Source of the DNA: Batkoa obscura | Lineage: Eukaryota; Entomophthoromycota; Entomophthoromycetes; Entomophthorales; Batkoaceae | Assembly: GCA_030770535.1 (NCBI GenBank) | Contig: JASVEC010000030.1 | Location: 372,001-436,000 of the forward strand | DNA: 64,000 nt | Direction of reading: 5' to 3' | Part shown: piece after piece, positions 1-9,718 of the stretch | How positions within the stretch are numbered: position 1 is the stretch's first letter | How the letters are laid out: each line of letters begins with the position of its first letter | Notes under the pieces: generated by a model | What the model was told of the DNA's origin: nothing | Database searches by the model: none | The model's input: only the letters and a program-made list of their open reading frames with translations | Translations under genes and position numbers: made by a program

Positions 1-2
1 CA

Positions 3-1106
3 ACTCCAGCATCCGCCCATATCAAAGCTATTTTAAGGGATACTAAAGCTTATATTAAAAATAAAGGTTTAAAAATACCGGTTGGCTATGCTAATAATGA
101 TGACCCAGATGTACGTAATATGATTCAAGATTATTTTAATTGTGGTAAAGATGAAGAAAGAGCAGATTTTTATGGTATTAATATTTATGCTTGGTGTGGT
201 GATTCTAGTATGCAAAAATCAGGCTATGATAAACGTACTGAAGAAGTGAAAAATTATAGCATACCAAGTATTTTATCAGAATTTGGTTGTAACGTAATTA
301 CCCCTCGTCCATTTGGTGACCTTGATGCTTTATATGGTGAAGAAATGGCTTCCGTTTGGTCCGGTGGTATCGTTTATGAATTCACTGAAGAAGCTAATAA
401 CTATGGTTTAGTTGAAATCAAAAATGGAAAAGTTAAAACTTTACCCGATTTTAATGTTGTCAAAAGCAAATTTAAAGATAGTAAACCTAAAGGTACTAAT
501 AAAGGAGATTATAATCCAAAGAGTAAGAAATCTAATTGCCCATCTGTTGAAGATGATTGGAAAGCTTCTGAAAAATTACCACCAACTCCTAATGAAGATG
601 CTTGTAAATGTATGTTTGAATCACTTGCTTGTCAAGTGAATGACAATGGCCAAGCTGAAAGTAATGGTGAAAAGGTAGGTAAACTTATTGGACAAACATG
701 TGGAGACGGGGTATGTGATTTGATTAAAAGCGATACTGAAAAAGGAGAGTATGGGGACTTTTCGATTTGTGATGCTACCACACGTAATTCCATTGTATTT
801 AGTGAAGCAGTTAAAAAAGGTGCTAAATGTGATTTTAATGGATTTGCTTCAAGTAATAAGAAAACCAATGGCAAAGATAGTAAAGAATGTAGTAAACTAA
901 ACCCTAATTTAAAAAGTGCTCCTAAAGCTAAAAAAATTGATGGTACTACCGAAAAAAAATCAAAGAACTCAAATTCTTCTAAAGATGAAGACGACAGTGA
1001 CGATAAATCTGGAAGTAAAGATGATAAAAACGGTGCTTCATATGCCACTCATTCTATGTATACCCCACTCTTTATCTTTGGGTTCATTTATTCTTTATTA
1101 AATTAA
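3..1106 (+). CDS. GH72 beta-1,3-glucanosyltransferase with X8/CBM43 domain (GAS/GEL family), 5' end outside the window
   Basis: This is the C-terminal part of a GPI-anchored cell-wall enzyme that cuts and rejoins beta-1,3-glucan chains at the plasma membrane. The frame is open to the left edge, so the true start lies upstream; the residues before the first in-window ATG (120) still look like GH72 (an RDTKAYIKNKG stretch, then IPVGYANNDD). ILSEFGCN (from about 273) holds the glutamate that acts as nucleophile in the family. After it come a short linker, an X8/CBM43 carbohydrate-binding module with many cysteines (CPSVEDDW, CMFESLAC, CGDGVCDLI, FSICDAT, CDFNGFAS), a Ser/Lys/Asp-rich stretch and a hydrophobic tail (PLFIFGFIYSLLN) typical of a GPI signal. 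No intron is seen here. A decayed relative lies at about 18.9-19.5 kb. Confidence in the family is high; the exact GAS/GEL paralogue is unknown. Confidence 0.95.
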   Translation, partial: TPASAHIKAILRDTKAYIKNKGLKIPVGYANNDDPDVRNMIQDYFNCGKDEERADFYGINIYAWCGDSSMQKSGYDKRTEEVKNYSIPSILSEFGCNVITPRPFGDLDALYGEEMASVWSGGIVYEFTEEANNYGLVEIKNGKVKTLPDFNVVKSKFKDSKPKGTNKGDYNPKSKKSNCPSVEDDWKASEKLPPTPNEDACKCMFESLACQVNDNGQAESNGEKVGKLIGQTCGDGVCDLIKSDTEKGEYGDFSICDATTRNSIVFSEAVKKGAKCDFNGFASSNKKTNGKDSKECSKLNPNLKSAPKAKKIDGTTEKKSKNSNSSKDEDDSDDKSGSKDDKNGASYATHSMYTPLFIFGFIYSLLN

Positions 1107-1279
1107 TAAATAATTTTCATTTTAAATTAGTATCTTATTTTTATATACTATTTTATAAAATTATGATAAAATCAAAATAGTAATGTAAAAAACTAAAAAA
1201 GAAATAACATTCGTAGCTTAATTATTTTATAGTTAGAGCTTTAAAAAAATAACATAATATAAAATAGTAAAGAATTGAA

Positions 1280-2023
1280 TTAGCGAGAAGTAATAACTAA
1301 TTCAAGGAACTAAATGATAAATTAATTAATTAATATTTTGAAACTAAAATAAAACTTACATCTTCATATCTTATTTGGATCCAACCATCACCATCTGTAT
1401 CAAATCTACGGAAGGAACCAGTGAGTACATTTATTGTAACACAAACTTGAATAAAATTATCAAATGTAATATTTCTACCACCTACGTAAACACAATAATC
1501 AAAAATATAATTCCATTCAAAAATAACAAATTATAACTTACCATGTCTATCAAATTTAGTGATAAGTAAATTTATAAAACGATCACTTAAATTATAACCA
1601 AAAGCTCTTAAAGCCGATTTCAATTCATTTTGATCAATAGTACCAGATCGATCCGTATCAAAACTTTGAAAACATTTTTTCCAATCTTCAATATATTTCC
1701 ATAACCCTTGAAACTCATTAAATCCAATAGTGCCATTATGGTCCCGATCAAACATTCCAACCATTAAACGTACTGTTTCATAATTAAAAGGAGACCAATC
1801 GCCTAGAATTTGAGGATTTGAATGAATAAAAGAAATTATAATTGAGATGAATTAAATTTAACTTACCATTCACTAATGCTTGTTGTAATTCCGTTACGGA
1901 TAATTGACCATTGCCATCGGTATCAACGGATCGAAACCAAGACCATAACTGATTCTGGGGTTGTTGTGTACTTGGTGGTGGATAAGCTGAATTTTGTTGT
2001 TGATTATATGGATTTTGTTGCAT
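1280..2023 (-). CDS. PEF1: Penta-EF-hand calcium-binding protein (ALG-2/peflin/Pef1 type)
   Basis: Four exons (2023-1867, 1802-1542, 1481-1360, 1309-1280) join cleanly to give 189 residues ending FLELVITSR. The N-terminus is short and rich in Gln, Pro and Tyr (MQQNPYNQQQ), as in peflin and yeast Pef1. EF-hand loops follow: DTDGNGQLSVTEL, DRDHNGTIGFNEF, DTDRSGTIDQNEL, a degenerate DRHGGRNITFDNF, and DTDGDGWIQ. The family binds calcium and works as a dimer at membranes, for example on COPII and ESCRT partners or in bud polarity in yeast. The last exon is only 30 bp and was found because it restores the conserved YEDFL end. A palindromic TGAGGTCA site lies about 115-135 bp upstream of the start. 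The symbol is given by family resemblance. Confidence 0.93.
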
Positions 2024-2135
2024 TTTTGTAAAAAAATAATAAATTGATTTTATTACGCCGTGTTTTTAAGAATTGGCATTGGTTTTAATGAAATCATTTT
2101 CATTGGTTCATTGAGTTGAAGTTGAATGATTTTAA

Positions 2136-2158
2136 TGAGGTCATATGTATTGACCTCA
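2136..2158. promoter_or_regulatory. Palindrome TGAGGTCA-N7-TGACCTCA upstream of the penta-EF-hand gene
   Basis: A perfect 8-bp inverted repeat with a 7-bp AT spacer sits 113-135 bp upstream of the start codon at 2023. More TGAGGT half-sites occur at about 2182, 2262 and 2325 in the same intergenic region, and one full TGACCTCA lies upstream of the MsrA gene (5878-5885). The dyad layout suggests a dimeric transcription factor site. That function is inference. Confidence 0.4.
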
Positions 2159-3005
2159 AATCTTTATTGATTTTCTTGAAGATTGAGGTTATAAATTGAA
2201 AACTCACCTTGCAAAAGTTTGATCTCATCTAGTTTATAATATTTTAGTAACTTGAGGTTATTGAATCAGTTCTGTTTTGTATGTCATTTTAACAAAAATA
2301 TAAAAGCTTTTCTGATACTCTAGAATGAGGTTTTGATTAGTTTAAATAATGAAAAGTTTTGTCAAATTTTTAGAAATGTTTATTTGTATTGAAAATAGAT
2401 TCATTACTAACTTATTATATCAGATTTATATTGAATTTATACTTAATTATACTTAATAAGTTTTTCCTTTTTAAACCCTGATTATAATTTAGTCTTAAAA
2501 CTTAAATTAAACTTTTATGTTTTGTTAATATACAATAGAGTATTATTGCAAATATTTTTAATTAATTTGTATTTTTAAAAATATACTCACTTTTTACAGT
2601 ATTAGACTATCTAATTTATAACTAATATTTAGTAATACTATTATTTTAATATAAAAAACTAAAACTAAAGCTTCATTTTTAAATTTGGTAAACTATTGTT
2701 GAATTAATATAATAATAAATAATAACTACTTTATTTGATTTCAATAAGAATTCTTTATTTTCTATAAAACATCAAACAAAAATTGAATATCTCAATTGAA
2801 TCAATTTTAAAATCATACCCACCATTGAAGTTTGAAATAGCAGTTTTTATTAATTTAATCAAACTCCAAGTGTCACTTTAGTAAGAGACTAAACTATTCA
2901 ATAATGATATTAAAAAACATATTATATGAAAGAGAAAATAAATACAAAAATATAAAAATGATCAATAAAATAATTCACATTATTTCTTTTTTGTTAATAT
3001 TTTGA
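2159..3005. other. Intergenic stretch, no gene seen
   Basis: About 850 bp of AT-rich sequence lies between the divergent penta-EF-hand gene and the Kunitz-like gene. Apart from scattered TGAGGT half-sites near its left side I see no reading frame, RNA gene or repeat. It presumably carries the promoters of both genes. Confidence 0.6.
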
Positions 3006-3461
3006 ATGTTAAAAAAGTTATTCTTTATATTTATATTACTAGCTATTGTAAATAACACTACCTTATACTATTATGACTTACCACAAGTCCGATCAGTTAT
3101 GGAAATTTTAAATATAAAAACAAAAGGCTATGAAGTCTATCATTCATCTCCAACATTCACTCAATCACTTCCAACTTCCACATCTTTATCTCCCCATACC
3201 CATCAACATCAACAACATCAACAGTATTTTTCACCAAGTAGATATTCTCAATTACTATGTTCTGAAAAACCGATCTTACAAACAGGTTGTAAAGTGAGGT
3301 CAGAGGGACCAATAGCTTATTTTTTTAGTAAAAAAATGAATAGATGCTTAGGATACAAAACGAATAATTGTTTATCGACGGTGTTTTTTAATAAAATGCA
3401 TTGTTTTTCAAAATGTGGTGGTAGGGGAAGAGAGGAAAGTGAGGGAGGAATGAGAGACTAA
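3006..3461 (+). CDS. Small secreted protein with a Kunitz/BPTI-like cysteine domain
   Basis: This intronless frame encodes 151 residues. Residues 1-19 (MLKKLFFIFILLAIVNN) look like a signal peptide. Residues 45-82 are low complexity, rich in Ser, Thr, Pro, His and Gln. The C-terminal 53 residues of the domain (85-137) contain all six cysteines of the protein: 85, 95, 114, 122, 133 and 137. The spacing x9-x18-x7-x10-x3, then GG, follows the Kunitz order (BPTI x8-x15-x7-x12-x3); the x7 and x3 gaps are exact. Other Kunitz features are Gly before the second Cys, aromatic YFF in the middle, and Phe five residues before Cys 133. Lys 96 sits at the position that is P1 in BPTI, which would suit a trypsin-like target. 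Kunitz domains are rare in fungi. Activity and target are inference; a chance six-cysteine fold is the alternative. Confidence 0.7.
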   Translation: MLKKLFFIFILLAIVNNTTLYYYDLPQVRSVMEILNIKTKGYEVYHSSPTFTQSLPTSTSLSPHTHQHQQHQQYFSPSRYSQLLCSEKPILQTGCKVRSEGPIAYFFSKKMNRCLGYKTNNCLSTVFFNKMHCFSKCGGRGREESEGGMRD

Positions 3462-3678
3462 CGTATTTTTACCTCTTGTAAAAAAAATCGATGTTAAAAT
3501 TAAAATTAAAATTGTTTGTTGTTTTGTTTTGTTAATTTTTAATTGAAGACATGCCTATCATCAATTGGGCGATAAAGTCGAATTGAAATTTTTACAAAAG
3601 TTAACATTTTTTTTGTAAAATAAAAGTAAAAAATTTCAAAATTTGAAATGTTTTTTTTAATTTTTTAATTTTTTCAAA

Positions 3679-5084
3679 ATGAACACTTCCGCCCCAACCA
3701 AGGCTTCGTCCCAGCCTATCAAACGAACAGTTAATGATTTTAAGTTTGGTCGTATATTAGGAGAAGGTTCTTATTCAACAGTAATTGAAAATCCCCAATA
3801 TCCCACTCTTAATTAACATTTAATGATTCTCTAATTATAGGTAGTGGAAGCAATTGAAATCAAAAAAAATAAAAGTTATGCGGCTAAAGTAATTAGTAAA
3901 AAATTTATCATAAAAGAAAATAAAGTCAAATATATTTCAATTGAAAAACAAGCTTTATCAATACTTAATAAACATTCCCCTTTTATTGTTCAATTACATT
4001 ATACCTTCCAAGACCCATTGAGATTATGTAAGTGATAATTTTAAATTGAATTGGGAAGAATGATTTAGTAATAATTTTAGTTTATATCCTTGATCTCGTT
4101 CCTAATGGGGATTTATTATATTATCTTAAAAAAGTAATTATTTGACATTATTATAAATATCATATAGTTATTAAATATCAAAACTAAATTAGAAAAAAAT
4201 ATTTGAATTACCTATTGCTAAATTTTATCTTGCTGAAATTGTGGAAGCTATTGAATATATGAGAAGTAAAGGGATTGCTCATAGGTAATTAGAATTAATT
4301 ATTAAAATGAAACTACTTATTTCATTTTATTCTATTTTATTTTAATAATAGAGACCTGAAACCAGAAAAGTAAGAAATCAAATTTGTTATTATTATTAGT
4401 TATTTACTTTTTATTGTAAATAGTATATTATTAGATCAAAATATGCATATTAAAATTACAGACTTTGGTTCAGCAAAAATCTGTAATAATCCAGCTACAA
4501 CTACAACTATTGTTGATGAAACTAAAGTAAGTAAGTATTATTATATTTTAATAATAAAACTTGTAATAACAACATTACTTTATTTTATTTTGTTAGCCAA
4601 AACCAATTCATTTGTAGGAACAGCTCATTATGCTAGTCCCGAATTATTAGAAGATAAAGATGCAAATCAATCTTCTGATTTGTGGGCTTTAGGTTGTATT
4701 TGCTATCAATTTTTAACTGGAATTACACCATTTAATGCTAATAATGATTATCAAATCTTTCAAAAAATAGTAGCTTTAGATTATAAATTTACAGATAACA
4801 TATTACCTATTGAGAAAGATTTTATTCAAAAATTATTAGTAAGTTTTGTATTATTATTACTAGTTTTTTTATAATTAATATACTTTTAGGTTAAAGAGCC
4901 AGAATCTAGATTAGGTGCTTTAGATTTTAATTGTTTGAAGCAACATCCTATATTTGATAAGATTGATTTTAAAAATTTACATAATCAATTACCTCCCCCT
5001 TTAAATATTAAACCACCTACAATTGATAATTTTAATGAAGAAGAATGGTTTCATTTAGATGAAAATAAATTGCCTTTAGTTTGA
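3679..5084 (+). CDS. PDK1/Pkh-type AGC protein kinase without a PH domain
   Basis: Eight exons (3679-3780, 3841-4027, 4081-4133, 4193-4284, 4352-4369, 4424-4530, 4597-4838, 4890-5084) give 331 residues in one frame. The kinase motifs appear in order: glycine loop GEGSYSTV, catalytic Lys in YAAKVI, HRDLKPEN, DFG (ITDFGSAK), then the activation loop NSFVGTAHYASPELL, which is very close to that of PDK1 and its yeast homologues Pkh1-3. These kinases phosphorylate the activation loop of other AGC kinases in sphingolipid and cell-wall signalling. The protein ends about 50 residues after the kinase core, so no PH domain is encoded. Exon 6 uses the second of two overlapping GTAAG donors, because only this keeps the frame. 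Which paralogue it is remains open. Confidence 0.9.
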
Positions 5085-5172
5085 TTAAAATATATAAATT
5101 ATCAATTGCAATGATTTATATTAACTTTAAATAATAATAATAATTGATAATAACATATTTAATATAACATAA

Positions 5173-5218
5173 AAGATAAGAATAAGAATAAGAATAAGAA
5201 TAAGAATAAGAATAAGAG
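5173..5218. repeat. AATAAG microsatellite
   Basis: About seven tandem copies of AATAAG lie between the convergent kinase and MsrA genes, just past the MsrA stop codon. Confidence 0.9.
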
Positions 5219-5234
5219 TACAAACTAACTATAT

Positions 5235-5792
5235 TTACCAATAAATTCGATGATTACAATAACCACCTGGATTGTTTAATAAATAATTTTGATGTTCTCT
5301 TTCTGCTATATACCATTTATCAAAAGGAGCAATTTGAGTTATAATTTCATTTTTCCATTTATCTTTAACCTCTAACTTAACTTTTTCAGCTATTGCTTTT
5401 TGTTCCTCATTATGATAAAAGATAGCTGAACGATATTGACTACCTCGATCGTTACCTTGTCTAAAAACAAAAATAGAAGAATTTAGTATAAAAAACAAAA
5501 GAATTTAATAAATAAAAACCTACTTATTTAATGTAGTTGGATCATGAATTCTAAAAAAAAAAAGAACTAGGTCTTTATATCCAATTTGATTAGGATCAAA
5601 TTCTAATTGTACTGCTTCAGCATGACCCGTTTTACCACTACATACTTGACGATAAGTAGGATTTTCAATATTACCACCAGTGTATCCAACGGAAGATTTA
5701 ATAATTGCTTTACCGAATTCTTTTTTAAAATAATGCTCAATGCCCCAAAAACATCCCCCTGCTAAAGTAGCTAATTGAGTAAGATTACTCAT
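5235..5792 (-). CDS. MXR1: Peptide methionine (S)-S-oxide reductase
   Basis: Two exons (5792-5524 and 5460-5235) encode 164 residues. MsrA reduces methionine-S-sulfoxide in proteins and so repairs oxidative damage. The catalytic motif [11 protein letters not shown] is near residue 13, followed by VGYTGG, the [11 protein letters not shown] motif, [17 protein letters not shown] and a C-terminal EREHQNYLL. The protein also has the C-terminal cysteine seen in many MsrA enzymes (GGYCNHR). The length is normal for a single-domain MsrA and no targeting peptide is evident. A TGACCTCA site lies 86 bp upstream of the start. The symbol follows the yeast name. Confidence 0.95.
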
Positions 5793-5877
5793 TGTTGTTT
5801 TGCTTTTGTTTTTTATAAAATCAGAAGAATGTTAAATTGAAGATTATGAGTTGTACTTTTTATAATTATTATTTGGA

Positions 5878-5885
5878 TGACCTCA
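5878..5885. promoter_or_regulatory. TGACCTCA site upstream of MsrA
   Basis: This 8-mer is identical to one arm of the palindrome upstream of the penta-EF-hand gene and lies 86 bp before the MsrA start codon. A shared regulator is possible but unproven; an 8-mer can recur by chance. Confidence 0.25.
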
Positions 5886-6071
5886 TCTAAGACGGAAATT
5901 AGTCTAAGTTAATTTGATTTTTATTGGTGGACTTAATGCTTGGTAAGTTTTTTTTATTAGTAATATCGATTTTAATTAAACTAAATTTTTATTTGCTGCA
6001 ATTTTATTCAATTGTTTATAAAAGATAAGTTGAAAAAAATAATAAAAATAATAAAAATAATAAAAAATTTA

Positions 6072-8095
6072 TTAATCTAAACAATCTCTTTTAATATCAA
6101 TAAATCCACCTTCAGCAATATCATATTCAACTAACAATTGATTGACAGTAGAATTTTGTCGATAAATTAATTCCAAATGTGGTATTGCTGGTTTTCCTTG
6201 AGATACTTCAATAAGATATTAATAAAATATTATAAAAATATAAAAATTTATTACCCAAGATGGCACTATTTAATTTATTACCCAATTGTTCTCTAGATTC
6301 GATATTTAGTAAATGTTTATTATTACATAAACTTAAATCTTTATATGCTAATAATGAAAATAAATCCTAAAATACATTATAAAAGGTTAATTGTTAATTT
6401 ATCTTATAAAAATTTAATAAATAATAAAACTGAACTTACAGTTAAACAATTTTTAATTTCTGGATTATTAGATGAGTTATATTGTTGATATAATTCATTA
6501 CAAAAATTCAAACAAGATTCGATACTTTGATTATTATTATTATCTTTATTATTGTTATTATTGATGTTAATACTATTTAACTCATCAATTGATTGATATT
6601 TCTTTAGACCATATAATTCTCGCATCATTTCAATAAATAAGCGACAATTTAATTGAAATAAAATCATTTCATTGTTTTGAAATACATTTGGATAATAAAA
6701 TTTAGTAGCTTCAATACTTTTTTCAATTTCTCCTTGTAATATGTATTCTTTAATACCTTTTAAAAAAAATAAAAATATTAATTAGAAATCGATTATTATT
6801 ATTATTATTATTAATTAATTTATTATTATTATTAAACTATTTAAAAAGTTAAAATAATAATTACTTTGTCGTCGTTGAATATCTTCTTGTTTATTTTCTT
6901 TTAATTGTGCAATTATTTTATTCCTTATATTATGTTTCATAGTAATATCTTCCATTTCTTCAAGTTGACTTATATCAATATTCAAACAATTTTTGACTAA
7001 TTTATAAGCAGTTGAAATATAGCCATGATGAATTAAATAAGAACAAATTAAAAAGGAGATTGCTGAATTATTATCTTCTTTTTGTTCATCTAAATTAATT
7101 TTACTTTCATTAATTAATTTCCATATTTTATTTTTTTGTTCCTATTTGAATTATTTTTATATTAATATCAATATTGATATTATGTTATTAAATAGTTTAC
7201 TTTATAGTATTGTTCAATATCAAACTTAAACTTATGATGACCAAAATTCAGTTCAATTTCAATACCATGAGTTTTTAAACCAATGCAAGGCAATAAATCT
7301 TTCTTTATATCTTTAAATGCAGTACCTATTAAGTTGAAAATATATAAGATTCATTATAAAATGAATTCGTTTAAAAAAATGATTAAAAAACTTACCAAGA
7401 TTAACTCCATTTTTAGTAAAAAAGATAGTATTTGTATAATAATTAACACCACAACCTAATATATCTTTTTCTACAAATTTGGTACCGTACGTTTGTAATT
7501 TATTATTAGAATAATATAAGGTATTGTCATTTAAATGAAACCCATAGCTATTTAATTCATTCCCTTATTTAATTATTATCTCTGGTCTTTTATTATTTAT
7601 TATTCCTATTAAAATTTACCTGGTAACTTATTAAATTTAATATCTGAGGTACATAATCCAATTACCAAAATACTAATATAATGTTTAATAAGTATTATTC
7701 TATTATTTGATATTCTAGAAATAAAGTTTACTTATTATCTTTGAAATTCTTCAATTCCATTTCAAAATAATACACTCCACATTTACCCGGTATCGAATTA
7801 TTGGTTTTAATAACCACTAAATCACTATCCTCTTTACCTATCAATTTTACAATGAATACACACCTTTAATTCCAGTTTTAATTTTAATTTTACCTACATA
7901 TTTTAATTGATTACCCATTGAGTTTAACTCCATTAAGCTATTTCTTTCTTTCAAATTCAAACTGGAAGGTAAATAATCTCTTTTATATGAGAGTTCTTCT
8001 GAAGAATTATGTTTGTTTTGTAACCAAGTAGAAAATGAACTATCTTTTAAATAATAAGGTACAAAGTGATTTGACAATTCGGAAGTTGGTGACAT
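6072..8095 (-). CDS. GID1: Gid1/Vid30-RanBPM family protein (SPRY-LisH-CTLH-CRA), GID/CTLH ubiquitin-ligase subunit
   Basis: Nine exons (8095-7894, 7837-7732, 7672-7620, 7563-7396, 7325-7201, 7141-6865, 6756-6440, 6366-6255, 6205-6072) sum to 497 residues without a frame break. The SPRY domain runs over about residues 60-210 with family motifs GVYYFEME, SYGFHLND, GDILGCGVNY-like DILGCGVNYY and TKNGVNLG. A LisH motif follows (LIHHGYISTAYKLV), then CTLH (RRQSIKEYILQGEIEKSI, LNCRLFIEMMRE), an Asn-rich insert, and a C-terminal CRA block (LGNKLNSAIL, HLELIYRQ). The domain order is that of RanBP9/10 and yeast Gid1, the substrate-side scaffold of the GID E3 ligase. The first intron was set at 7838-7893 because this joins LKYVG to KEDSD as in relatives. 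Confidence 0.93.
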
Positions 8096-8510
8096 GATTG
8101 ATAAGATTTCCTTTTTTTTAATTGTTTGGGATGAAAAGGGGTTTAATTTAAGTGCTTATTTTGCTCAAACTAAAACTACTGTTGACGTATTTTGTAAAAC
8201 GAATAAATTAAAGTTTCAATTCAAATTCAAAATTCAAAAAATAAGATAACTTTAATAACTAGTTGAGTTTTAAGTTTTGAGTTTTGATGTTTATTTAATT
8301 TTGAAATTTTTAATAATTTAGCCTAATCAAAAAACAATATGTAATTTAGCAACAGGAGAGCGTGTAAAATACCCATTCTAGTAAATGTGTGTATTGACAT
8401 ATTATGATGATAAGTCTGAGTTTGGTATACCTTCCGCATGTCCTGAAGAGTAAAAAGAAGGCCATAATGCCATACTGAAGTCAAAATTATCCAATTAATA
8501 ATATTGAAAA
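8096..8510. other. Intergenic; contains a weak C/D-box snoRNA candidate
   Basis: No protein gene is seen. Bases 8340-8490 are less AT-rich than their surroundings and contain a perfect box C (ATGATGA, 8404-8410), with CTGA boxes at 8443-8446 and 8474-8477 as possible D' and D. The short outer pairing TGAC/GTCA is weak, and no clear C' box is visible, so this is only a candidate. Confidence 0.25.
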
Positions 8511-8616
8511 TATGGGAGTGTTTTTTTTGGCTTCATTACTTTTTCCATCTTTTAAACGCTATTTGAGTGGAAAAATTATTAGTAAAATTCTTAAATACAA
8601 AAATACATCCCCATAT
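8511..8616 (+). mobile_element. Foldback MITE copy M1 (full length)
   Basis: Full-length type copy of a ~105-bp non-coding element. It runs from TATGGGAGTG to CATCCCCATA, and TA at each end fits a TA target-site duplication. Matching blocks occur in mirror order (GGGGATGT/ACATCCCC, TTTTTCC/GGAAAAA, central palindrome AGCGCT), so a single strand can fold into a long hairpin. It has no coding capacity. This is the only copy in the left gene-dense region. Confidence 0.9.
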
Positions 8617-9258
8617 CCTAAATCATTATTTGAATGATAAAATGCTTTCCAATAATGGTAGAATGTATCCTCGCTTTTTTGTATTACAAAATAATATTTA
8701 TCATGTCTATATCCAGGTAAATTTTTTTTAAATATGATAATATCTCGAATATTAAAGAAGAAGATTAATATAGTTTTTTATGACAAGATTGAAATGCTAT
8801 TGAAATATGTTGATGGAAGCAATAAGTATATTCACTTCTAAAGAATTTGCTAATGTTAAATCGATTATCAATCTGGAACATGAGGACTGTTACAATTATA
8901 TAGATATTAATAGTTTATTTATAATTGGATATGTAGATGGGAGTGACGTTATAAGCTCTGAGATATGGGAGTGTCCCAATAATTCACAATGTATTGAATG
9001 ATCGGCTTGATTTAATTTTAGAAATAAAATAAAGCTTCATATTTATCATATATCAATTTTTCTTTATTTAAAGAGAGTATTACTATAATTATGCATAGAA
9101 CGTTCGCCATCGACTTCATGCCTAAAAATTCCATCCATTTATCTCTCCTTTGCCTTTCATTGAATCACACATCACATCGACATTACTAAATAATTAGTCA
9201 ATAATTTTAAAAAAAAATTAAATATATAAATTTTATGCAAACAATAAATAATAATCGG

Positions 9259-9331
9259 GCTCCGTTAGCTCAGTTGGCAGAGCGTGGTGCTAATAACGCT
9301 AAGGTCATAGGTTCAAGCCCTATACGGAGCA
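9259..9331 (+). tRNA. tRNA-Ile (anticodon AAU)
   Basis: The cloverleaf is intact. The acceptor arms are GCTCCGT (9259-9265) and ACGGAGC (9324-9330) with discriminator A. The D arm holds TAGCTCAGTTGG, the anticodon loop CTAATAA reads AAU (Ile, inosine-modified), and the T arm holds GGTTCAAGCCC. There is no intron. The A and B boxes serve as the internal pol III promoter and a T-run follows 15 bp downstream. Confidence 0.97.
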
Positions 9332-9345
9332 TGTTGTAATAAGCC

Positions 9346-9352
9346 TTTTTTT
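9346..9352 (+). terminator. Pol III terminator of tRNA-Ile
   Basis: A run of seven T begins 15 bp after the tRNA, the usual RNA polymerase III stop signal. Confidence 0.8.
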
Positions 9353-9718
9353 ATATAAAAATATATTATTAATAATCAAATATATAGTAAAATTTTATTG
9401 AAGTATTAATACTAATATCAAAGTTATAATTTTTTTTAATAGTTCTGCAATGTTTTAAAAAATGAAATTTAATTTAAAGTATACTTTCCCACATTATTTA
9501 ACTATCAGATTAATACATTTGTATTATAAATTGTTTTAACCCAATCTTCTTACCAGTCTATGAATTATATATCAACCTTATGACTGGATCCATTTTCTGT
9601 TTTAAAATAACAACAACCCTATAACAACAATCATCAATTCAATTTATAAATATTAACAAACAATCCAAATAAAAACCCTTAATATAAACATAAAATATTC
9701 GATAGTAAAAAAACTAGT

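Noticed and set aside
632-1048. 138-codon minus-strand frame opposite the GAS/GEL gene
   Set aside because: Antisense shadow of the X8 domain and Ser/Lys-rich tail; no protein features of its own.
5173-5218. CRISPR-like array
   Set aside because: The AATAAG array is a simple microsatellite without spacers; a CRISPR array would not be expected in a fungus.
7838-7863. A 26-bp first intron in the Gid1 gene
   Set aside because: Far shorter than other introns here and leaves KIKIKTGIK in the SPRY domain. The 56-bp intron from 7893 gives LKYVGKEDSD as in relatives.
8807-9001. 64-codon plus-strand frame (MLMEAISIFTSKEF)
   Set aside because: No recognisable domain, no conserved context, and length within chance for this composition. 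Left out as a gene, though a small orphan protein is possible.
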